From: Nitrospirota bacterium
Lineage (GTDB): Bacteria > Nitrospirota > Thermodesulfovibrionia > Thermodesulfovibrionales > UBA6898
Assembly: GCA_021787505.1 (NCBI GenBank)
Contig: JAJYLU010000130.1
Span: 1 to 6,004, forward strand
DNA: 6,004 nucleotides
Reading direction: 5' to 3'
The notes under the pieces were generated by a model. It was given only the letters and a program-made list of their open reading frames with translations. It made no database searches and was not told the origin of the DNA. The first letter of the stretch is position 1, and each line of letters begins with the position of its first letter. A program made the position numbers and the translations under genes. Positions 1 through 5,936 of the stretch are shown piece after piece.

Positions 1-1426
1 AGCCCTTATTTTCTGAGAGCATCACAAGAAGTCCGAGAAGATTACTCTCGTAGAACATGGGGACAGCAAAGACAGACCCCACATCCCCGGTTTTAAAGGG
101 CATCACGGGGACCTTGTACGTAGTCACGTCGGACAGATAAATGTGCTGCCTGTTTTCTACCGCCATATCGGCAAGCGTGCCCTTGAGTGTAAAGAGGGTG
201 CCTTCCGGAAGCGGCGTCCCGGTGTGATGTATGAGCGAAAACTCATCTCCCTCCGAGAGGAAAAAAAAGACGCGGCAGGGTGCGATCTTTTCTGCCCCCT
301 CGCACAGGTTCTTAACGATCACCGCGGTATTCAGTGAGGAGACAAGGCTGGTACTCTCTTCCGTCAGCATCTTCAGACCAAATGTATCGCGCTTGATCCT
401 CATATAGATCCTCTCGCGTTCGAGGACCCTCGCGATATGCTCGCCGAACATTTTTGCGGTATTTTTCTCCGTCTCGCTGAAGGCCTGGAATCTGGCACTG
501 TCTACGGCGAGCACCCCTGCGGTCACGGTGCCCGCCGTCACGGGGACGGCGATGATCGAGGCGATCTTGCCACTCTTGATATAGCCGGGCTCGATCTTTT
601 TTTCCGCCATGTCCCCCGATGCGACGATCTTACGGCCCCTGACGCAATCATAAATTACGCCTCTGTCCAAGATAATGATCCCCTCTCTATCCTCGGTGGT
701 GCATCTGAGCGCAAAGCCGTCCCCTTGAGGAACGAGGAGGCTGACCGAATCGGCAAAGACCGCCTGTTTAACGGTGAGGAGCATCTCCCTGATTTCCTCA
801 TCCGTTTTTAACAGCGAGGCGAAGTAGTGCGACATTATCTCGTCGCTGCTCAGGGATTCCATCCCTTCCTCCAAGGCGATGCTCCGTGCATTGTCTTTGA
901 TCTCGTCGAGGGACGAAATCGCTTTTTCTCTTTGCCTGCGGAGCCGGTCCGCTATCGCGGAGGAGATCGCCGCCGTCAAGACGAGCGATGCAGCAAACGC
1001 GGCGTCATGGGCAAGGGTGCCGCCGGACAGAAGAGACCGCAGGGAGAGGAACGGGACGAGAAACGAGACCGGCACCACCGTTGTCATGCCGTAAAAAGCA
1101 GTCATCAATATCACGACGGGAAAATACAACAACCTCAGCCAGAAAACCTGCGAGACGAGGATCAGACCGCCGAGCATGACCATCAGGGAAAAAAGGAACT
1201 CGACTCTATACTCGCGCCTTCCCTTCGTAAAGTGAAGAACCGAATATACCCCGACTGTCAGGGTAATGAATGGAAACCACAGCACAGGCCGCGTGAGCGG
1301 GAATTCGAGCAGCAGGCCTAGCCAGGAGAGAACGAGAAGCAGGAGCGGGGAGCTCCTCTTTATCCAGTAGCCCTGCCCTTTTTTATCTCCTCTTCCCTGA
1401 AAAATTTCTTGTAGAGAACTTCCCAT
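1..1426 (-). CDS. Membrane-anchored GAF-domain sensor protein, C-terminus beyond the window edge
   Basis: The frame is open for 475 codons from an ATG at 1426 to the left edge, so the gene is 3'-truncated. Residues about 27-160 are strongly hydrophobic and could form five or six membrane segments, followed by a charged juxtamembrane stretch (RLRRQREK, near 161-168). After it come two regions that read like GAF domains: about 208-340, with IIAVPV...GVLAVDS, and about 355-475, with SVFAVPMFYESNLLGLLVML. GAF domains bind small ligands or serve as signalling scaffolds; the output domain (GGDEF, kinase or other) is not visible. The ATG directly follows an in-frame TGA, so the start cannot lie further upstream, but it overlaps the preceding DUF507 gene by 67 nt and has only a weak GAAGG 9 nt ahead. 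No other ATG precedes the membrane region. The domain call is from sequence appearance; ligand and role are unknown. Confidence 0.75.
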   Translation of the reverse strand, partial: MGSSLQEIFQGRGDKKGQGYWIKRSSPLLLLVLSWLGLLLEFPLTRPVLWFPFITLTVGVYSVLHFTKGRREYRVEFLFSLMVMLGGLILVSQVFWLRLLYFPVVILMTAFYGMTTVVPVSFLVPFLSLRSLLSGGTLAHDAAFAASLVLTAAISSAIADRLRRQREKAISSLDEIKDNARSIALEEGMESLSSDEIMSHYFASLLKTDEEIREMLLTVKQAVFADSVSLLVPQGDGFALRCTTEDREGIIILDRGVIYDCVRGRKIVASGDMAEKKIEPGYIKSGKIASIIAVPVTAGTVTAGVLAVDSARFQAFSETEKNTAKMFGEHIARVLERERIYMRIKRDTFGLKMLTEESTSLVSSLNTAVIVKNLCEGAEKIAPCRVFFFLSEGDEFSLIHHTGTPLPEGTLFTLKGTLADMAVENRQHIYLSDVTTYKVPVMPFKTGDVGSVFAVPMFYESNLLGLLVMLSENKG

Positions 1427-1644
1427 TCAGGGCTGCCTTCTATCAACTTCTTCGTAAAGGACTGGAGTTTTTTCCTGACAACCTGATCAATCTCCTCGCC
1501 GATCTTCAGTTCCGACAGAATCGTCCGCTTTATTTCGCGCCGTATCGCGCCCTCGTCCTCGACTGTTTCCACCAATTCCTGCTTGATAAGGTCTCTGAGG
1601 AGCACATGGCTGAGGTGGGAAATTTTGTCCTCCGAGAGCATCAT
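1360..1644 (-). CDS. DUF507 family protein (second of a tandem pair)
   Basis: This 94-residue protein has the features I associate with DUF507: an N-terminal MMLSEDKISHLSH, a central charged segment with RREIKRTILSEL and EEIDQVVRKKL, and a C-terminal EGSPEWEVLYKKFF. It has no signal peptide or membrane segment and looks like a small, highly charged, mainly helical cytoplasmic protein. The family's function is not established. The ATG overlaps the stop of the upstream DUF507 gene as ATGA, which suggests translational coupling; a second ATG follows at once (1641), so either may be used. An AAGGAG lies about 14 nt upstream, rather far. Its paralogue is about the same length, with matching spacing of the VR..L segment and the C-terminal aromatic motif, so the pair probably arose by an old duplication. 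Confidence 0.88.
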   Translation of the reverse strand: MMLSEDKISHLSHVLLRDLIKQELVETVEDEGAIRREIKRTILSELKIGEEIDQVVRKKLQSFTKKLIEGSPEWEVLYKKFFREEEIKKGRATG

Positions 1645-1922
1645 AGGACCAGATTTCTCTCCTTCACGAGTTTATGTTTGGTGAGTTCAAACAACCTCCG
1701 GTAATCCATCCTTCCTCGTTCGATATCGGATGCATGTTTCTTCAGTAGCTCCCTCACTTCATCGTTCAGCCTGTCCTCCACCATGAGTTCTTCGGTAATA
1801 ATCTCCTCCGTCTTCGCGATAAACTTCTCCATCGTAACCGTAATCCTCACCATCTCCTTCGCGACGAGGTTCTCCGCAACATGCTTTGCAAGCAGGACAA
1901 CCCATGTCTTGGGAATCCTCAT
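1641..1922 (-). CDS. DUF507 family protein (first of a tandem pair)
   Basis: A 93-residue, highly charged protein without signal peptide or membrane segment. It aligns by eye along its length with the next gene: an amphipathic N-terminal helix, an EEIITEELMVEDRLNDEVRELLKK segment matching the other's SEL...EEIDQVVRKKL, and a C-terminal DYRRLFELTKHK matching EWEVLYKKFF. It is the less canonical of the two, since it starts MRIPKTWV rather than with the SEDKISHLS motif. The ATG sits 1 nt after the rpsR stop (TAG-G-ATG) and has no good ribosome binding site of its own, so translation probably depends on ribosomes finishing rpsR. Function is unknown; a role connected with ribosomes or growth is only suggested by position. 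Confidence 0.83.
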   Translation of the reverse strand: MRIPKTWVVLLAKHVAENLVAKEMVRITVTMEKFIAKTEEIITEELMVEDRLNDEVRELLKKHASDIERGRMDYRRLFELTKHKLVKERNLVL

Positions 1923-1923
1923 C

Positions 1924-2154
1924 CTATTTCTCTACAAAGGAGAGGAGCGCAATATTCCTTGCCCTCATGATCGCCTCGTTCAATTCCCTCTGATGCTTTG
2001 CGCAGGTGCCGGTCATCCTCCTGGAGAGCATCTTCCCCCGTTCGGTCAGATAACTCCTGAGAAGCCTGATGTCCTTATAATCGATGAATTCCGTCTTTTC
2101 AGAGCAGAACTTGCAAAACTTTCTCCTCTGGAACCTCTTCTGCTGATACGCCAT
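1924..2154 (-). CDS. rpsR: 30S ribosomal protein bS18
   Basis: A 76-residue protein with the S18 signature: KFCKFC near residues 13-18, then [34 protein letters not shown] and the ending [14 protein letters not shown]18 binds the 30S platform as a heterodimer with S6, here encoded two genes upstream. It keeps the cysteines of a zinc-ribbon-like (C+) form: CxxC at about 14 and 17 and a further Cys in TGTCAKHQ. The start is well supported by AAGGAG at 2160-2165, 5 nt before the ATG. It is followed after 1 nt by a DUF507 gene, with no rplI seen downstream. Confidence 0.97.
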   Translation of the reverse strand: MAYQQKRFQRRKFCKFCSEKTEFIDYKDIRLLRSYLTERGKMLSRRMTGTCAKHQRELNEAIMRARNIALLSFVEK

Positions 2155-2204
2155 TGTTTCTCCTTTCGCACTGTATATCCTATAATGGTATATTCGTAAT
2201 AACG
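2155..2204 (-). other. AT-rich spacer between ssb and rpsR
   Basis: This is the only real gap in the minus-strand operon. It holds the rpsR ribosome binding site and, at about 2173-2195, an AT-rich imperfect inverted repeat (TATATCC and GGTATAT around TATAAT on the plus strand). It could hold an internal promoter for rpsR and the genes after it, but I see no convincing -35 element on the minus strand. It does not look like a terminator, since there is no GC-rich stem with a U-run. Confidence 0.3.
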
Positions 2205-2597
2205 TTAAAAAGGCTCTAAATCCGTGGCCCCTTCGGGCGGCGCAAAATCTTCTCCTCCTCCGCCCTGGCCCCCGCTCTTTTTCGATGAAAGGAACTTGAC
2301 CGTATTGGCGACCACCTCGAACTTGCTCTTCTGTTGTCCGTCTGCCTCCCAGCGCCTTTCCTGGAGCCTGCCCTCCACCAGCGCCTGGCTTCCTTTATTC
2401 AGGTACTGCCCGCAATTCTCGGCCTGCTTGCCGAAAACCACGATATCGATAAACGTCGTCTCTTTTTTCCATTCGTCACCCTGCTTGTACGAGTAGTTTA
2501 TCGCAAGTCTGAAAGTCGCCACGGGAGTCCCCTGCGGGGTATATCTCAGTTCGGGGTCTTTGGTAAGATTTCCGATGAGAATTACCTTGTTGTACAT
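2205..2597 (-). CDS. ssb: Single-stranded DNA-binding protein
   Basis: A 130-residue SSB. The OB fold covers about residues 1-105, with [21 protein letters not shown] at the N-terminus, the conserved VATFRLAIN, a [21 protein letters not shown] segment and a [16 protein letters not shown] strand pair. A short glycine-rich linker follows, ending in DLEPF, a variant of the acidic DDDxPF tip that in known SSBs docks repair and replication partners. The tail is short compared with E. coli SSB (about 178 residues). The ATG follows the rpsF TAA stop directly (TAAATG), so the two are translationally coupled; an AGCGAGG just upstream may serve as ribosome binding site. ssb between rpsF and rpsR is a common bacterial arrangement. 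Confidence 0.97.
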   Translation of the reverse strand: MYNKVILIGNLTKDPELRYTPQGTPVATFRLAINYSYKQGDEWKKETTFIDIVVFGKQAENCGQYLNKGSQALVEGRLQERRWEADGQQKSKFEVVANTVKFLSSKKSGGQGGGGEDFAPPEGATDLEPF

Positions 2598-2948
2598 TTA
2601 AGCCTCGCTCTTCGGCTGTTCCGCCTCGGCGGCCTGAAGACTTTCGAAATGCTTCACCTGCTTCGGTCCGAGCTTGATGACCATATATTTGATCACCGGG
2701 TCGAAGACCTTGTAAAACTCTTCGAGTTTTCTAACGGTCGCCGGCGGCGTTTTGTAGATCAGGAGCACATACATCCCCTTGTTCTGCTTCTTGATCTCGT
2801 AGGCGAGCTTTCTCCTCCCCCACATGTCCGTCTTGAGGATCTCTCCACCTGCATTGACAATCAGGTCCTTGATCTTCTGAAGCGATGCGGTGATTTCTTC
2901 GTCGGGGAGTGCGGCGTCAAGGATGACGATATTCTCGTAGATGTTCAT
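2598..2948 (-). CDS. rpsF: 30S ribosomal protein bS6
   Basis: A 116-residue protein of the S6 family: MNIYENIVILDAALPDEEI at the start, the central GGEILKTDMWGRRKLAYEIKK, then KGMYVLLIY and a final helix-strand LEEFYKVFDPVIKYMVIKL, with a short acidic, low-complexity tail (AAEAEQPKSEA). S6 is a ferredoxin-like RNA-binding protein that assembles with S18 on the central domain of 16S rRNA. The start is secure: AAGGAGGTG (2954-2962), nearly a full anti-Shine-Dalgarno match, lies 5 nt upstream. It is the first gene of the minus-strand unit and has a promoter at 3028-3057 with a leader of about 70 nt. Confidence 0.97.
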   Translation of the reverse strand: MNIYENIVILDAALPDEEITASLQKIKDLIVNAGGEILKTDMWGRRKLAYEIKKQNKGMYVLLIYKTPPATVRKLEEFYKVFDPVIKYMVIKLGPKQVKHFESLQAAEAEQPKSEA

Positions 2949-2972
2949 TCAAACACCTCCTTATGGATTTTT

Positions 2973-2988
2973 CCCCGCCGCGGCAGGG
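2973..2988 (-). promoter_or_regulatory. GC-rich hairpin in the rpsF leader
   Basis: In the predicted rpsF 5' leader the RNA reads CCCUGC, loop CGCG, GCGGGG: a 6-bp stem (one G-U pair) with a tetraloop, ending 10 nt before the AAGGAGGTG ribosome binding site. Many bacteria carry an S6:S18-binding structure in this leader, featuring a conserved CCG in a bulge, used for autoregulation. CCG is present here, but in this fold it lies at the top of the stem, so I cannot say it matches that motif. The run after the stem on this strand is A, not U, so it is not a classical terminator. Confidence 0.35.
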
Positions 2989-3027
2989 ATTAAAGCCCTT
3001 CCCAAAGGAAAGAGCAAGGGGCCTATT

Positions 3028-3057
3028 TTTATACCATAGACAGCGCGTTTCCGTCAA
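3028..3057 (-). promoter_or_regulatory. Sigma-70-like promoter for the rpsF operon
   Basis: On the minus strand, TTGACG (3057 to 3052; 5 of 6 consensus) is followed after 18 nt by TATAAA (3033 to 3028; 5 of 6). Transcription would start near 3021, giving a leader of about 70 nt before rpsF. No better candidate is seen between rpsF and mqnE. Confidence 0.65.
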
Positions 3058-3105
3058 TAAACCGCAGAACAGGTAAAAAACGGGAGTCCCCCTGCATGGT
3101 CCTTT

Positions 3106-3136
3106 TTGGCCTTTCCCGTATTGTTTGCTTTATAAT
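3106..3136 (+). promoter_or_regulatory. Candidate mqnE promoter (leaderless geometry)
   Basis: A perfect TATAAT lies at 3131-3136. The best -35 candidate is TTGGCC at 3106-3111 (4 of 6, spacing 19), which is weak. The box ends only 5 nt before the mqnE ATG, so initiation 6-8 nt downstream of it would fall on or just inside that codon. The alternative is that the true promoter lies further upstream and this hexamer is chance in an AT-rich stretch. Confidence 0.45.
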
Positions 3137-3141
3137 GAATA

Positions 3142-4215
3142 ATGCTTAAAAGGATAGGAGAGAGAATTCTTGCAGGAAAGCGCCTCACGGAACGCGATGC
3201 GCTGCGACTCTTCGAAACCGATGATATCTTTTCCCTTGGCATGCTCGCATCAGCCGTCGCCGAAAAAAAGAACGGAAAGAAAGCCTATTTCATAAGAAAC
3301 CGGCATATAAATCCGACGAATATCTGCGTCAACCGATGCCGGTTTTGCGCCTTCAGCAGGTCCATGGGACAAGAGGGCGCGTTCGCCCTTACCACCGAAG
3401 AAATCATCAACAAACTTCGGCCTCAGATCCATGCTCCTCATCCAATTTCCGAAGTGCATATCGTCGGCGGGCTGCATCCCGACTGGCCTTTCGACTACTA
3501 TCTCGATATGATCTCAGGGATAAGAAAGCAATTCCCCAAGTTGCATATAAAGGCCTTCACCGCAGTCGAGGTGGATTATATGTCGCGCATCAGCGGTCTC
3601 AGCCTTCGCGAAACGCTGGCAGCCCTGAAGAAAAGCGGGCTTGGCTCAATGCCCGGCGGAGGGGCCGAAATATTCGACCCCGCCGTGAGGAACCGTCTCT
3701 GCCCGGAGAAGATATCGGGCAGGAGGTGGCTGGAAGTGACGGCCTCGGCCCATAAAGCCGGCATCAGGACTAACGCCACTATGCTGTATGGTCATATCGA
3801 AAAATATGAGCACCGGGTGGATCATCTTTTTAGACTCAGGAAGCTTCAGGACCGGACCGGCGGATTTCAGGCCTTCATCCCGCTCGCCTATCATCCGAAG
3901 AACACCCGTATCAGGGGAAGATATACGTCGGGAATCGACGACCTCAAAACGATTGCGGTAAGCCGCCTGTTCCTCGACAATTTCGACCACATCAAGGCTT
4001 ACTGGATAATGCTCGGCGAAAAGATCTCTCAGCTTGCCCTCAGGTTCGGGGCCGACGACATCGACGGCACGATCATCGAAGAAAAGATCACTCATTCGGC
4101 AGGAGGGCTGACAGCAGAGCAGCTTACGGCAGACCAGCTGATTCATATGATCAGGAAGGCCGGGAGAGTACCGGTCGAAAGAGATTCCTTTTACCGGCGG
4201 GTGCGCGCAAAATGA
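3142..4215 (+). CDS. mqnE: Aminofutalosine synthase MqnE (radical SAM)
   Basis: MqnE is a radical-SAM enzyme that joins 3-[(1-carboxyvinyl)oxy]benzoate to the adenosyl part of SAM, giving 6-amino-6-deoxyfutalosine in the futalosine menaquinone pathway. The 357-residue protein has the usual length. The cluster motif CVNRCRFC has Cys62, Cys66 and Cys69 in NPTNICVNRCRFCAFSR; HIVGGLHPDWPFDYY is at about 106-120, HIKAFTAVEVDY at 135-146, PGGGAEIF at 171-178, CPEKISGRRW at 187-196 and TNATMLYGHIE at 210-220. The DWPFDYY, KAFTAVE and NATMLYGH elements favour MqnE over its paralogue MqnC, the next gene. An in-frame TGA at 3136-3138 rules out an earlier ATG start, yet there is no ribosome binding site. 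It overlaps mqnC by 4 nt (ATGA), so the two are surely co-transcribed. Confidence 0.94.
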   Translation: MLKRIGERILAGKRLTERDALRLFETDDIFSLGMLASAVAEKKNGKKAYFIRNRHINPTNICVNRCRFCAFSRSMGQEGAFALTTEEIINKLRPQIHAPHPISEVHIVGGLHPDWPFDYYLDMISGIRKQFPKLHIKAFTAVEVDYMSRISGLSLRETLAALKKSGLGSMPGGGAEIFDPAVRNRLCPEKISGRRWLEVTASAHKAGIRTNATMLYGHIEKYEHRVDHLFRLRKLQDRTGGFQAFIPLAYHPKNTRIRGRYTSGIDDLKTIAVSRLFLDNFDHIKAYWIMLGEKISQLALRFGADDIDGTIIEEKITHSAGGLTAEQLTADQLIHMIRKAGRVPVERDSFYRRVRAK

Positions 4216-5330
4216 AACCTTCACGGCCGAAGAGCCGGATCACCAGGAAGCAGGCGCTCGCCATGATGAAGGATGCCGATCTGCTTGAACTCGGCAGCCG
4301 CGCCGATGAATTGAGAAAAGATCTCCATCCTGAAGGGACCGTGACCTTCGTCGTCGACAGAAACATCAATTACACGAACATCTGCATCAACCGATGCCGG
4401 TTCTGCGCCTTCTGGAGAGATGAGGACGCCCCTGACGCTTATCTGCTCGATAAAGGTACACTCTTTTCAAAGATCGAAGAAACCATTGCTTTGGGCGGCA
4501 CCCAGATTCTGATCCAGGGCGGCCTGCACCCCTCACTGGACATCGCCTATTACGTCGATCTGTTGCAGTCCATCAAACAGAGGTTTGCCATAAACATCCA
4601 TGGTTTTTCTCCACCGGAGATATGCTATATCGCGGATTCTGCGGACCTCACGCTCAGGGAGACATTGACTATTTTAAGAGAGGCGGGACTCGATTCGGTC
4701 CCCGGCGGAGGGGCTGAGATTCTTTCCGACCGGGTACGGGAAATTGTGAGCCCGAAGAAGATCCGCTCTTCCCGCTGGCTCGCGGTTATGGAACAGGCCC
4801 ACCGGCTCGGGATGAGGACCACGGCAACGATGATGTTCGGCGGCATCGAGGAGCCTGCTGACATTATCGAACACCTCGATTCGATACGCGACCTTCAGGA
4901 CAGGACAGGCGGGTTCACCGCCTTCATCCCCTGGTCGTTCCAGCCCGGAAATACAGAATTAAAGAGCCGGTCAGGGGTCAGGGGTCAGGAGTTGGACGCG
5001 AAACTCAAAACTCAAAGCTCAAAACTCAAAACCGTAGATTATCCAGCCACCGCTGTCGAGTATCTGAGGGTACTTGCCCTTTCGAGGATCTATCTGGATA
5101 ACGTCGAAAATGTCCAGGCATCGTGGGTGACGCAGGGGCTTAAACTTGCCCAGGTCAGCCTGAGGTTCGGGGCAAATGATTTCGGCTCGACCATGATAGA
5201 GGAAAACGTTGTCGCCTCGGCCGGCTGCAGTTACCGCGTATCGAAAGAAGATATCGTCGCAGCCATAAAATCAGCCGGGTTCAGGCCTGCCCAGCGGGAC
5301 ACGTACTACCGCCTGTTGAAAAAATTCTAA
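4212..5330 (+). CDS. mqnC: Cyclic dehypoxanthinyl futalosine synthase MqnC (radical SAM)
   Basis: MqnC uses a SAM-derived radical to cyclise dehypoxanthinyl futalosine, a step after MqnE in menaquinone synthesis. Evidence includes VVDRNINYTNICINRCRFCAFWR with cluster cysteines 58, 62 and 65, ILIQGGLHP at 99-107, INIHGFSPPEI at 127-137, PGGGAEIL at 164-171, RTTATMMFGGIE at 202-213 and AFIPWSFQPGNTEL at 237-250. The IHGFSPPEI and MMFGGIE motifs separate it from MqnE. At 372 residues it is slightly long because of a low-complexity insertion at about 252-275 made of 7-nt repeats. Downstream, EYLRVLALSRIYLDN and the C-terminal GSTMIEENVVASAG are intact, so the protein is probably functional. The start overlaps the mqnE stop; the site ahead of it is weak, suggesting coupling. 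It ends in a 4-bp convergent overlap with the next gene. Confidence 0.95.
   Translation: MKPSRPKSRITRKQALAMMKDADLLELGSRADELRKDLHPEGTVTFVVDRNINYTNICINRCRFCAFWRDEDAPDAYLLDKGTLFSKIEETIALGGTQILIQGGLHPSLDIAYYVDLLQSIKQRFAINIHGFSPPEICYIADSADLTLRETLTILREAGLDSVPGGGAEILSDRVREIVSPKKIRSSRWLAVMEQAHRLGMRTTATMMFGGIEEPADIIEHLDSIRDLQDRTGGFTAFIPWSFQPGNTELKSRSGVRGQELDAKLKTQSSKLKTVDYPATAVEYLRVLALSRIYLDNVENVQASWVTQGLKLAQVSLRFGANDFGSTMIEENVVASAGCSYRVSKEDIVAAIKSAGFRPAQRDTYYRLLKKF
4969..5032 (+). repeat. Two-part heptanucleotide tandem repeat inserted in mqnC
   Basis: Three exact copies of GGTCAGG occupy 4969-4989. After an 11-nt spacer come four AAACTCA-type copies at 5001-5028 (the third reads AAGCTCA) plus a partial AAAC. 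Both parts have period 7, so read in triplets they give a 7-residue cycle (SGVRGQ... and KLKTQSSKLKT). The tract lies in-frame within mqnC and introduces no stop. In the paralogue MqnE the matching loop, from NT to LDN, is 24 residues shorter. From memory, GGGTCAG-type and AACTCAA-type heptamers recur in intergenic and coding sites of some bacterial genomes; I could not check this here. Confidence 0.85.
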
Positions 5331-5770
5331 AACTTCACCTCGTCCCGGTACGCAAACCCCTTGTTGTAGTCGAGGAAAAAACCGGCAATCGGCTCGATTC
5401 TCACGAAGATCATGTCAGGGTTTGGCGGAAAATCCGCGACCGCGGGGAATTTCCCGATGATCAGGTCTGATGCATTTTTGATTTCTTTCTGCTCTGTAAG
5501 TAGCTCCGCCCTTCCTTCGATCTGTACGCCCTGAATCTTCGTCCAGTCATCGTAATCCTCGTCAACGGCATACGAGACATGGCAGTTCTTAATGATGTTC
5601 TGCGCCTTTCTCGTTGTTCTCAGCGTGCCGAAATAGACCGTAGCGCCGTCGGAGGCGTATTCGACGGTATGGGCGAGCGGCCTTCCGTCGAGGGTGACCG
5701 TCGCAAGGGTCATCTTCCTGTGGGTCTTAAGATACTCCGAAATCTTCAGTTTGATCTCATCATCGTTCAT
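5327..5770 (-). CDS. Pyridoxamine 5'-phosphate oxidase family protein (FMN-binding split barrel)
   Basis: A 147-residue cytoplasmic protein typical of the small PNPOx-like family: an N-terminal helix (DEIKLKISEYLKTH), then MTLATVTLDGRPLAHTVEYA, VYFGTLRTTRKAQNIIKNCHVSYAV, IQGVQIEGRAELL, and a C-terminal MIFVRIEPIAGFFLDYNKGF. Members usually bind FMN, F420 or a related cofactor and include flavin reductases and general-stress proteins; true PNPOx activity cannot be claimed. The chosen ATG at 5770 has AAAGGAG 6 nt upstream (5777-5783); a GTG ten codons earlier in the same frame is less well placed. It has its own promoter at 5812-5840. Its stop overlaps the mqnC stop by 4 bp in convergent orientation. 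Confidence 0.88.
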   Translation of the reverse strand: MNDDEIKLKISEYLKTHRKMTLATVTLDGRPLAHTVEYASDGATVYFGTLRTTRKAQNIIKNCHVSYAVDEDYDDWTKIQGVQIEGRAELLTEQKEIKNASDLIIGKFPAVADFPPNPDMIFVRIEPIAGFFLDYNKGFAYRDEVKF

Positions 5771-5811
5771 GGCGCACTCCTTTAAGGCGACACCACCCAC
5801 TCCTTAGTTGC

Positions 5812-5840
5812 ATTATAGGAGCACTCCGGACCTTTTGCAA
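5812..5840 (-). promoter_or_regulatory. Sigma-70-like promoter for the PNPOx-like gene
   Basis: On the minus strand TTGCAA (5840 to 5835; 4 of 6) and a perfect TATAAT (5817 to 5812) are separated by the ideal 17 nt. Transcription would begin near 5805, about 35 nt ahead of the ATG. The spacer contains GGAG-CA-CTCC (5818-5827), a small inverted repeat that could be an operator but is short enough to be chance. Confidence 0.6.
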
Positions 5841-5872
5841 TGAACGCGCTATGGTCCCGGCAGTCTGTGCTG

Positions 5873-5912
5873 CTGACAAGCCCCTGCCTCGTATGGTTAA
5901 ATAACATACAAT
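5873..5912 (+). promoter_or_regulatory. Possible promoter for the FAD-dependent oxidoreductase gene
   Basis: CTGACA (5873-5878; 5 of 6) is followed after 18 nt by TTAAAT (5897-5902; 4 of 6). A better -10, TACAAT (5907-5912), lies 28 nt from that -35 and has only a poor CTGCCT at standard spacing. Either would start transcription ahead of the AGGAGG site. The evidence is weak. Confidence 0.3.
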
Positions 5913-5936
5913 GAATTCCAGCATGCAGGAGGTCGT

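Noticed and set aside
261..268. Run of eight A (eight T in the coding strand) in the GAF gene, a possible phase-variable tract
   Set aside because: It encodes part of a normal FFF beta strand in a GAF domain; one 8-nt run without further evidence is not enough.
143..1321. Several plus-strand open frames of 63-164 codons
   Set aside because: They lie opposite the continuous minus-strand GAF protein frame, are arginine- and charge-rich with no recognisable domain, and lack ribosome binding sites.
2334..2993. Plus-strand open frame of 219 codons
   Set aside because: It is antisense to ssb and rpsF, both unmistakable, and resembles no family; it is a codon-bias shadow.
3079..3120. Inverted repeat AACGGGA ... 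TCCCGTA upstream of mqnE, as terminator or riboswitch
   Set aside because: The arms are short with a loop of about 28 nt, there is no U-run, and it lies upstream of the likely start site.
3646..4224. Minus-strand open frame of 192 codons
   Set aside because: Antisense to the conserved C-terminal half of mqnE, with no recognisable domain.
3316..4412. Near-identical stretches shared by mqnE (about 3330-3352) and mqnC (about 4388-4410), possible gene conversion
   Set aside because: The match covers the radical-SAM cluster motif, which is conserved in both paralogues; homology and constraint explain it.
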